Below are positions 1 through 5,465 of a stretch of DNA of 8,570 bases, piece after piece (the stretch's first letter is position 1; every line of letters begins with the position of its first letter). A program made the position numbers and the translations under genes. This DNA is from Planctomycetota bacterium (lineage in GTDB: Bacteria > Planctomycetota > MHYJ01 > JACPRB01): assembly GCA_023261405.1 (NCBI GenBank), contig JAHFOZ010000219.1:1-8570 (forward strand), read 5' to 3'. The notes under the pieces are model-generated. The model saw nothing but the letters and a program-made list of their open reading frames with translations, did no database searches and was not told the origin of the DNA.

Positions 1-2399
1 CCGTCCTTCACCACGAGCTTCCGGTCGCTCCCGTCGGGCGCCATCACCACGAGATCGCTCTTCCCCTCCTCGCCGCTCCCCGTCGCGCACGCCAGAAACT
101 GCCCCCACGGCGCCCACGCGGGGCTGTAGTCCGTCACGCCCCGGGGCGAGAGCCGCTGCACGCCCGTCCCCTCGGCGCTCATGACGTAAAGCGCGTTCCA
201 CGCCTGTCCCGCCTTCTCCGCCGGCTCGCGCGTGCTCGAGAACAGGATCGATCTCCCATCGGGCGACCAGGCCGGATGGTCGTCCAGCGCGAAGGCGTCC
301 GTGATCCGCCTCAGCCCCGATCCATCCGCGCCGCACACATAGAGCTCCGCGTTCCCGTCGCGGTCCGAGACGAAGGCCACCTTCCGCCCGTCGTTCGTCA
401 CGATCGCGTTCCAGTCGAGCGCGGCGTGGTCCGTAAGGCGGGAGGTCTTCCCCATCTGCCGGTCGTGGACGAAGACATCCCATCCGCGAGGCGCGAGCGA
501 GGAGAAGGCGATCGGCCCCTGCGGGGCGTCCACCGGGATCGCCCCCCGCGGGACCGCCGGGGCGATCGAGGTCAGGTGCCGCACCATGAACTGACGGAGC
601 AGCGGGATCTTCGCCGCCCGGACCATCTCCATCGCGAGCGCCGGGTCCTTCTCCCCCATGGGCGCCGCCGCGTACCAGATCATGAGCGGCAGGTTGTGGT
701 CGGCCGCGTCCTCGCCGTGCGCCGAGAGGGCCACCAGCACCGGCCACGCCTCCTCGAGCGGCAGCCGGCGCGCCGCAGCGGCCAGGTAGAGCCGGACCAC
801 CGGCGACGGATCGGACGCCGCCATCTCCCTGAACCTGGCGAGCACCGCCGGCGGGACCTTCCGGTCCTCTGCCTCGAGCTGCACCGCCCAGGCTCGCACG
901 TGCTCCTCGGGGCTGGACAGCTGGCGGACGCGGACCTCATCCGTCAGCGCCCCCGTGGCGTGGAGCGCCCAGAGCGCGCGCAGCTTGCGAGTTGCATCCG
1001 GGTTCTCCTCAAGGATCTTGAGAAGCGCCGCCGTCGCCTCGGGCTTCGCGCCGCGCTCCTGGAGCAGCCGCCGCGCGTGGGTCGCGTGCCAGTCGTTCCG
1101 GTGGAGCTGGAGCTTCACGAGTTCCAGGTCCGGGAGCTTCGCCAGGTCCGGCCTCGCCGCGGGCGTGCCCTTGTACGTGACCTTGTAGATCCTCCCGGTC
1201 TCCAGGTTCGGGTTCCGCGTGTGGCATTCGCCGCGGTCGTACCAATCGCTCACGTACACGGCCCCCTCCGGCCCGTACTGGACGCTCAACCCCATGAACA
1301 TCCGGTCGCCCGAGACGAGGAAGTCGGGTGCATGCGACGCGGTGTACCCGGACCCCTTCCGCACCAGGCGGTCGTTGTTGATCCGGTGGCCATGGAGGTT
1401 GCTCATGAAAACCGAGCCGCGGTAGCTCTCGGGGAACGAGTCGCCCAGGTAGACCATCGCGCCGCAGTGGGCGTGGCCGCCGCCCGCCGCGAGCTGCGCC
1501 TCGGGGCCGCCGCGCGAGTCCTCGATCTTCCCCACCCAGTGGAGGTGGTCGGCGATCGAATCGATGCGCTTGTACGCGAAGCGGCTCGACTCGCGGCCGC
1601 GCCAGGGCTCGAAATGCGCCCCCTGCACGGCATGGAAGAGGTGCGGGTTCACGCAGTTCGAGACGAAGGCCTGGCCCCAGTCGTCGAACGCCACTCCCCA
1701 CGGATTCGTGGTCCCGTCGGCGAAGGCCTCGAAGACGCGGCGCTGCGGGTGATAGCGCCACACGCCGCCGTCGAAGTGGATCCGCTCCGTGACCGGCGTG
1801 CCGGGCGGGCCGATGTCGGAGATGGACGTGCGGCCGTGGCCGGCATAGAGCCAGCCGTCGGGCCCCCAGGTGAACCCGTTGGCGATGTTGTGTCCGCCTT
1901 GGAGGCCGAAGCCGTCGAGCAGCACCTCGGGCGGGCCGTCGGGACGGTCGTCGCCGTCGCGGTCGGGCAGGAACAGCATCTTCGGCGGGGCGATCACCCA
2001 GACGCCGCCGAAGCCCACCTCGATCCCCGTGACGTAGGTGAGTCCCTCGAAGAAAACCGTGCGCTTGTCGAAGCGGCCGTCGCCGTCGATGTCTTCGAAG
2101 ACGAGGATGCGGTCCCTCCCCGGCGGGTCCCAGTTCGGATACGAGTACGCCTCGGCCACCCAGAGGCGGCCGCGGTCGTCGAACGCGAAGCTGATGGGCT
2201 GCTTCACGTCGGGCTCCCCGGCGAAGAGGGTGACGCTGAACCCGTCCGGGGCTTTGAACTTCGCCACCGTTTCGGAAGGGGTCTGGGGTTCCTGGAGACC
2301 GAGCAGGAGCAGCGCGAGGGCCGAGAGAATCACATTCCTGATACGTCCGCCCCGGGGGGTCCGGGGCGCCCCGATCTTCGCGCGAAACGACGCAACCAT
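1..2399 (-). CDS. Secreted PVC-type membrane-bound dehydrogenase propeller / HEAT / TolB-like fusion (3' end outside window)
   Basis: 799 codons are open on the minus strand and the frame leaves the window at position 1 with no stop. ATG 2399-2397 is preceded by GAGGAG; residues 23-36 form a hydrophobic export segment (VILSALALLLLG), so the product is probably periplasmic or membrane-anchored. Residues about 45-410 resemble the PVC 'membrane-bound dehydrogenase' N-terminal propeller (sorbosone/glucose dehydrogenase-like): FDDRGRLWVAEAYSYPNWD, FEDIDGDGRFDKRTVF, GGHNIANGFTWGPDGWLYAG, and a HAHCGAMVYLGDSFPESYRG block near residue 313. About 415-600 is Ala/Leu-rich helical sequence like HEAT/PBS-lyase repeats. 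From about 625 WD40-like TolB blades appear (VAFVSDRDGNAELYV, HPAWSPDGRSILFSS). Relatives often end in a CxxCH haem domain; none is seen in the visible part. The substrate is unknown. Family assignment is fairly sure, catalytic activity is not. A GTG at 2333 is an alternative start directly before the hydrophobic segment. Confidence 0.85.
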   Translation of the reverse strand, partial: MVASFRAKIGAPRTPRGGRIRNVILSALALLLLGLQEPQTPSETVAKFKAPDGFSVTLFAGEPDVKQPISFAFDDRGRLWVAEAYSYPNWDPPGRDRILVFEDIDGDGRFDKRTVFFEGLTYVTGIEVGFGGVWVIAPPKMLFLPDRDGDDRPDGPPEVLLDGFGLQGGHNIANGFTWGPDGWLYAGHGRTSISDIGPPGTPVTERIHFDGGVWRYHPQRRVFEAFADGTTNPWGVAFDDWGQAFVSNCVNPHLFHAVQGAHFEPWRGRESSRFAYKRIDSIADHLHWVGKIEDSRGGPEAQLAAGGGHAHCGAMVYLGDSFPESYRGSVFMSNLHGHRINNDRLVRKGSGYTASHAPDFLVSGDRMFMGLSVQYGPEGAVYVSDWYDRGECHTRNPNLETGRIYKVTYKGTPAARPDLAKLPDLELVKLQLHRNDWHATHARRLLQERGAKPEATAALLKILEENPDATRKLRALWALHATGALTDEVRVRQLSSPEEHVRAWAVQLEAEDRKVPPAVLARFREMAASDPSPVVRLYLAAAARRLPLEEAWPVLVALSAHGEDAADHNLPLMIWYAAAPMGEKDPALAMEMVRAAKIPLLRQFMVRHLTSIAPAVPRGAIPVDAPQGPIAFSSLAPRGWDVFVHDRQMGKTSRLTDHAALDWNAIVTNDGRKVAFVSDRDGNAELYVCGADGSGLRRITDAFALDDHPAWSPDGRSILFSSTREPAEKAGQAWNALYVMSAEGTGVQRLSPRGVTDYSPAWAPWGQFLACATGSGEEGKSDLVVMAPDGSDRKLVVKD

Positions 2400-2448
2400 C
2401 GACTCCTCGTCGGGGTACAAGCATCGTCGCTGGATGAGGAGCCCGACC

Positions 2449-3417
2449 ATGGTCCGATTCGCCCGCGTCCTGGCTGCGGCGTTCCTGCTCCCCGCCGCCG
2501 CCTCCGGGCAGGCGCCGCAGGCCAAGCCGCCGCCCGCGCGCCCGGCCCCCACCGTCGCCGACTTCGCCTACGGCAAGGAGTCCGAGCGGCAAAAGTTCGA
2601 CTTCTGGCAGGCCAAGTCCGACAAGCCCACGCCCGTCGTCCTCCTCATCCACGGGGGCGGCTGGGTCAACGGCAGCAAGGAGGGTTACGGGACCGCGGCG
2701 ATCCAACCCTATCTCGACGCCGGCATCTCCGTGGCCTCGATCAACTACCGATTCATCGCCCAGGCGATGGAGCAGAAGGTCGAGCCGCCCGTCAAGGCGT
2801 GCCTCCACGACGCCGCCCGCGCGCTGCAGACGATCCGGTCCAAGGCGAAGGAATGGAACGTCGACCCGAAGCGCGTCGGGGCGACCGGCGGCTCGGCGGG
2901 CGCCTGCACGTCGATCTGGCTGGCGATGCACGACGACCTGGCCGACCCCTCCAGCAGCGACCCGGTCGCGCGCGAGTCCTCGCGGCTCTCGTGCGCCGCG
3001 GTCAACGGGGCGCAGACCTCGCTCGATCCCAGGGAACTCCGCGAGTGGATGCCCAACGCCATCTACGGCGGCCACGCGTTCGGCTTCGCCGAGAAGGGCC
3101 GCAGCCGCGCCCAGGAGTTCGATCTCCTGACGGAGAACCGCGAGAGAGTGCTGCCCTGGATCCGGGAGTACTCGCCCATCGAACTGGCGACCAAGGACGA
3201 CCCGCCGCTGTACCTCGACTACCCGAACCAGAAGACGCCGCCGGTCTTCGGGGAGAAGCAGACGGACCCCACGCACTCCGCCCTTTACGGCCTGAAGCTC
3301 GAAGCGAAGCTGACGCCGCTCGGGGTCGAATGCGTGGTCGCCTACCCCGCCGGCCGCAAGGACGAGAAGTATGGCTCGATCGCGAAGTTCCTGATCGCGA
3401 AGCTGACGGCGCCGTGA
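2449..3417 (+). CDS. Exported alpha/beta-hydrolase (esterase/lipase-like), possibly lacking the catalytic His
   Basis: 322 residues. ATG 2449 has AGGAG seven bases upstream and opens a signal peptide (MVRFARVLAAAFLLPAAASG, cleavage near residue 20) followed by a Pro/Ala linker; the same frame is open further upstream, but that part overlaps the divergent gene and lacks these signals. The fold is indicated by the oxyanion motif HGGGW (68-72) after strand PVVLLI, and by the nucleophile elbow GGSAG (147-151, Ser149), as in BD-FAE/hormone-sensitive-lipase-like carboxylesterases. The end reads GVECVVAYPAGRKDEKYGSI; where relatives have the catalytic His before the last helix this protein has Tyr308 (TAT, one base from CAT). 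No standard acid residue is obvious either, and His276 (DPTHSALYG) is the only nearby His. It may be a carbohydrate- or acyl-ester hydrolase, or a non-catalytic homologue. It is divergent from the dehydrogenase gene across a 49-bp gap, so the two may share a control region. Confidence 0.85.
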   Translation: MVRFARVLAAAFLLPAAASGQAPQAKPPPARPAPTVADFAYGKESERQKFDFWQAKSDKPTPVVLLIHGGGWVNGSKEGYGTAAIQPYLDAGISVASINYRFIAQAMEQKVEPPVKACLHDAARALQTIRSKAKEWNVDPKRVGATGGSAGACTSIWLAMHDDLADPSSSDPVARESSRLSCAAVNGAQTSLDPRELREWMPNAIYGGHAFGFAEKGRSRAQEFDLLTENRERVLPWIREYSPIELATKDDPPLYLDYPNQKTPPVFGEKQTDPTHSALYGLKLEAKLTPLGVECVVAYPAGRKDEKYGSIAKFLIAKLTAP

Positions 3418-3429
3418 CGCGGATGGCCC

Positions 3430-3458
3430 TTTACTCGGCGGCGGAACGGGGGAATAAT
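3430..3458 (+). promoter_or_regulatory. Candidate sigma70-type promoter of msrB
   Basis: TTTACT (3430-3435) and AATAAT (3453-3458) are separated by 17 bp, 4/6 and 5/6 matches to the -35 and -10 consensus in otherwise GC-rich DNA. Transcription would begin near 3465. That makes ATG 3487 a better start than GTG 3466, which would sit at the 5' end of the transcript. Inferred from sequence only. Confidence 0.45.
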
Positions 3459-3486
3459 AGCTCCCGTGCCCGTGTATCATAGGAAG

Positions 3487-4026
3487 ATGAGACCCATCTG
3501 GATCGCGCTCGCAGGGGCCGCCCTCTGGGCGGGATGCGCCCCGAAGGAAGCGGGCCGGGGAGCAACGACCATGAAGGACAAACCGAGACTCGAGTGCGTG
3601 AGCTGCATCTCCGAGCCCAAGCCCGAGGAGACCCTCCCGGCCAGCGAGGCCGGGTGGAAAGAGAAGCTCAGCCCCGAGCAGTTCATCATCCTCCGGCAGG
3701 GCGGCACCGAGCCGCCCTACACGGGAAAGTGGCTCAAGCACAAGGGGGACGGCACCTACACCTGCGCCGGCTGCGGCCAGGGCCTCTACGACTCGAACAC
3801 CAAGTACGACGCCTGTGGCTGGCCCTCCTACTGGGACGCCCTCCCCGGCGCCGTGGCCACCCGCGGCGACGGCGGCGCGGTGGAGGCGATCTGCTCGAAG
3901 TGCAGGGGCCACCTTGGCCACATCTTCGACGACGGCCCCCCGCCCACCGGCAAGCGGCACTGAATCAACTCCCTCTCGCTCCAGTTCGTGGAGCGGCCCG
4001 CCGCGAAGCCTGTGCCCAAGCCGTAG
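3487..4026 (+). CDS. msrB: Selenocysteine-containing peptide-methionine (R)-S-oxide reductase MsrB, lipoprotein-like; UGA 3961-3963 read as Sec159
   Basis: MsrB reduces methionine-R-sulfoxide in proteins. Conventional reading ends at TGA 3961 after PPPTGKRH (158 aa), precisely where MsrB carries its catalytic Cys (or Sec in animal MsrB1). The frame continues as INSLSLQFVE, the conserved MsrB C-terminus, plus a Pro/Lys tail to TAG 4024-4026, giving 179 residues with Sec159. Family landmarks: GGTEPPYTGK (72-81), zinc pairs C93/C96 and C136/C139, likely resolving C110 in ACGWPSYW, and GHLGHIFDDG (141-150). A SECIS-like hairpin follows the TGA. Residues 1-17 (MRPIWIALAGAALWAGC) resemble a lipoprotein signal with an atypical lipobox, so the enzyme would act outside the cytoplasm on a membrane anchor. 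ATG 3487 has AGGA only two bases away; GTG 3466 and GTG 3472 are in-frame alternatives. The alternative explanation is a nonsense mutation of TGC/TGT. Recoding needs selABCD elsewhere in the genome. Confidence 0.82.
3977..3995 (+). promoter_or_regulatory. Putative bacterial SECIS hairpin within msrB
   Basis: CGCUCCA (3977-3983) pairs perfectly with UGGAGCG (3989-3995) around the 5-nt loop GUUCG; a U-G pair 3976/3996 can extend the stem. It begins 13 nt after the UGA and the loop begins 20 nt after it. Known bacterial SECIS elements are short stem-loops just 3' of the UGA, with a small loop having G at its first or second position (E. coli fdhF: 17-nt hairpin, 11-nt spacing); SelB binds them. 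Geometry and loop G agree. No T-run follows, so it does not look like a terminator. Confidence 0.72.
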
Positions 4027-4056
4027 CGCTGTCCTTCAGGGGTTGACCGCACCGCG

Positions 4057-5079
4057 TCACTCCCTGTCGAGGGCCGCGTCCTTCTTGTGCCAGAGGGCGC
4101 GGGCGGGGATGGCGGCCTTCGCCAGGCCCGGCCCTTCCCACGAGACGCGGCAGCCCGCGCCGCCCTCGTTCTCGAAGAACTCGACCTTGAGTTCGTGACG
4201 GCCCGCCTTGAGCTCGACCTGGCCGCTCTGTTCCTCCATGGGGTGCAGGCCGCCGTTGAGGACGACCTGCGCGCCGTCCACGAAGAGCCGCGAGCCGTCG
4301 TCGGACTCGGTGAAGAGCGTGTACTTCCCGCCCTTCGGGGCCCACAGGACGCCGCTCCAGCGGACGAAGAAGTGGTCGGCGAGCGGGGTGCCCGCAAAGT
4401 TCCCGTCGGCGCTGGCGAAGTCGATCTTCCGATCCACGCGACGGACGGCAGGCTTCTTCTCCCCGATCGCGGGGAAATCCTCGACGGCCTCGCCGAGATC
4501 GAAGTACTCGGCCACGAGCCCGGGGCGCAGGTCGGGCTCGGGGGGCGCGGGCGCGGCCACGCTCTCCTGGCTCCTCTTGTGGACGAGCGCCGCGGCGGGG
4601 ACAGGCTGCTTCGCGGTGTCGGGCCCCTCCCACGAGAGGCGGCACCCGGCCCCGCCGCCGTTCTCGAAGAAGAGGAGGACGAGCGCGTGATCGCCCGTCT
4701 TGAGCTCGACCTGTCCGCTCTTCTCCTCCATGGCATGGAGGCCGCCGTTGTCCACGACGACCTTCCCCGCGATGGACAGCCGCGACCCGTCGTCCGACTC
4801 GGTGCTGAGGGTCCACATCCCGTCCTTCGGCACGCGGAGGAACCCGCTCCACCGGACGGCGAACTGCTCGGTCAGCGGGGTGCCGGCGAAGCCCTCCTCG
4901 GTGGACTCGAAGTTCACCTGCGCATCAACGCGGACGATCCCCGGCTCGAGTTCCCCGAGCGCGGGAAAGTCGTCGATCTCGCGTCCCAGGGCGAAGTACT
5001 CACCGACCAGTCCGGGCTTGACCTCATCCTCCTGCCCGGAGGCGAGGAACGACAGGGCAAGGAACGCAAGCCACCTCAT
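4057..5079 (-). CDS. Secreted protein with two tandem PA14 domains
   Basis: 340 residues. ATG 5079-5077 is chosen because AAGGG lies eight bases upstream and the product starts with a clean signal peptide (MRWLAFLALSFLASGQ); ATG 5097 is in frame and would add six residues. Two homologous units follow, about 22-168 and 186-332, each with PA14 features: GL.(G/A)EYF at the start, (V)RWSG in mid-unit, TESDDGSRL, GGLH.MEE.SGQVELK, and FFEN.GGAGCR.SWEGP near the end. They are joined by an Ala/Pro linker (AAPAPPEPD). PA14 is a beta-barrel usually binding glycans in extracellular enzymes and adhesins; no catalytic domain is present, so a carbohydrate-binding or surface role is inferred. It is convergent with msrB, 30 bp apart, with no clear terminator between. 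The matching blocks are also near-identical in DNA about 492 bp apart, so one unit probably arose by duplication. Confidence 0.85.
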   Translation of the reverse strand: MRWLAFLALSFLASGQEDEVKPGLVGEYFALGREIDDFPALGELEPGIVRVDAQVNFESTEEGFAGTPLTEQFAVRWSGFLRVPKDGMWTLSTESDDGSRLSIAGKVVVDNGGLHAMEEKSGQVELKTGDHALVLLFFENGGGAGCRLSWEGPDTAKQPVPAAALVHKRSQESVAAPAPPEPDLRPGLVAEYFDLGEAVEDFPAIGEKKPAVRRVDRKIDFASADGNFAGTPLADHFFVRWSGVLWAPKGGKYTLFTESDDGSRLFVDGAQVVLNGGLHPMEEQSGQVELKAGRHELKVEFFENEGGAGCRVSWEGPGLAKAAIPARALWHKKDAALDRE

Positions 5080-5114
5080 GAATTCATCCCTTCTCATCGA
5101 TCGACCCGGCTCTG

Positions 5115-5139
5115 AGTATATCCCGATCCAGGGAATACT
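5115..5139. repeat. Imperfect inverted repeat between the PA14 gene and tRNA-Gln
   Basis: AGTAT plus TCCC (5115-5124, one unpaired A at 5120) is complementary to GGGA plus ATACT (5131-5139) around GATCCA. It lies 36 bp upstream of the PA14 start; on the minus strand it contains TATACT, a possible -10 element, but no well-spaced -35 is seen. It could be an operator or a 5' leader hairpin. The function is not known. Confidence 0.35.
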
Positions 5140-5141
5140 TG

Positions 5142-5169
5142 TTGAATTGCCCCCGTCGAGGGCTAGAAT
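5142..5169 (+). promoter_or_regulatory. Candidate promoter of tRNA-Gln
   Basis: TTGAAT (5142-5147) and TAGAAT (5164-5169) lie 16 bp apart, 4/6 and 5/6 matches to sigma70 boxes. The expected transcription start near 5176 leaves a leader of about 27 nt before the tRNA, a normal arrangement for a single tRNA gene. Confidence 0.55.
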
Positions 5170-5202
5170 AGGCCCCGTTCCACTGCAGAAACGCTTCTTT
5201 AC

Positions 5203-5276
5203 TGGGGCGTAGTGTAACGGTAGCACCGCAGATTCTGGATCTGCTTGTCTAGGTTCGAATCCTAGCGCCCCAGCCA
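5203..5276 (+). tRNA. tRNA-Gln (anticodon CUG) with encoded CCA
   Basis: It folds fully. The 7-bp acceptor is TGGGGCG (5203-5209) with CGCCCCA (5266-5272). The D arm is GTG...CAC. The anticodon stem is GCAGA/TCTGC with loop TTCTGGA, and CTG at 5235-5237 reads CAG codons. The T arm is CTAGG-TTCGAAT-CCTAG. Discriminator G73 is at 5273 and CCA at 5274-5276. The variable loop is short. Its 3' half lies directly before an integrase gene, the usual position of a tRNA-embedded attachment site; the gene is intact, so integration would have restored it. Confidence 0.96.
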
Positions 5277-5317
5277 TAGTGCGTTTTGGTGGTGGAACGA
5301 AGCCAAGACGATGGCTC

Positions 5318-5337
5318 CGCGCGGCGTGGGCCGCGCG
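5318..5337. repeat. Perfect 8-bp all-GC inverted repeat
   Basis: CGCGCGGC (5318-5325) and GCCGCGCG (5330-5337) flank the tetraloop GTGG. It lies 42 bp after the tRNA. TGCTC rather than a T-run follows, so it is a poor intrinsic terminator; it could be a tRNA trailer structure or a recombinase/accessory-factor site. Confidence 0.5.
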
Positions 5338-5348
5338 TGCTCAAGTTA

Positions 5349-5367
5349 GGAAGCGCAAGGCGCTTCC
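5349..5367. repeat. Perfect 8-bp inverted repeat with 3-nt loop
   Basis: GGAAGCGC (5349-5356) and GCGCTTCC (5360-5367) flank AAG. It sits 11 bp after the preceding hairpin and lacks a T-run (AACGCGACC follows). Together with its neighbours it fills most of the tRNA-integrase gap, a region where arm-type integrase sites would be expected. Confidence 0.5.
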
Positions 5368-5421
5368 AACGCGACCGGTAGAGTTGCAGGGCGTGGCCGT
5401 GATTGTCCGGTAGCCCGACTA

Positions 5422-5463
5422 TTACCTCCGGTCCGGAGACGGACTCTGTCCGCCCGGAGGTAA
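5422..5463 (+). promoter_or_regulatory. Long hairpin that can hide the integrase ribosome-binding site
   Basis: TTACCTCCGG (5422-5431) is perfectly complementary to CCGGAGGTAA (5454-5463). The right arm contains GGAGG (5456-5460), the Shine-Dalgarno sequence five bases before ATG 5466. The loop holds a second stem, CGGAC-TCT-GTCCG (5440-5452). A competing local stem CTCC/GGAG (5426-5429 with 5435-5438) would break the long one and free the site. Translational control of the recombinase is inferred; a DNA-binding site for the integrase or a repressor is the alternative. Confidence 0.5.
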
Positions 5464-5465
5464 GG

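Noticed and set aside
2038..2448. Upstream extension of the hydrolase frame
   Set aside because: It overlaps the divergent dehydrogenase gene; the Shine-Dalgarno and signal peptide support ATG 2449.
276..3482. Very long plus-strand open frame (over 1000 codons)
   Set aside because: The product is Arg/Pro/Val-rich low-complexity sequence with no signals; it is the antisense shadow of the minus-strand dehydrogenase gene and an out-of-frame reading of the hydrolase in GC-rich DNA.
1009..3960. Long minus-strand open frame
   Set aside because: It overlaps the hydrolase and msrB antisense and runs in a different frame from the dehydrogenase gene; its Arg/Gly-rich product has no recognisable motifs.
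3487..3963. msrB as a truncated 158-aa protein or nonsense pseudogene
   Set aside because: The frame after the TGA keeps the conserved INSLSLQFV tail and a SECIS-like hairpin lies at the right spacing, which a recent nonsense mutation would not by itself explain. It stays as the alternative until Sec machinery is shown.
3977..3996. Hairpin after the TGA as an intrinsic terminator of msrB
   Set aside because: No T-tract follows (GCCCGCCGCG) and it lies inside the continuing MsrB coding frame.
4087..5115. Plus-strand open frame opposite the PA14 gene
   Set aside because: It is a GC-rich shadow; the minus strand encodes two clear PA14 domains with signal peptide and ribosome-binding site.
5080..5277. 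N-terminal extension of the PA14 frame through the tRNA
   Set aside because: It would read antisense across tRNA-Gln and its promoter; the signal peptide begins at ATG 5079.
5403..5465. Upstream TTG start of the integrase
   Set aside because: This stretch is the inverted-repeat region; ATG 5466 has a strong GGAGG at ideal spacing.
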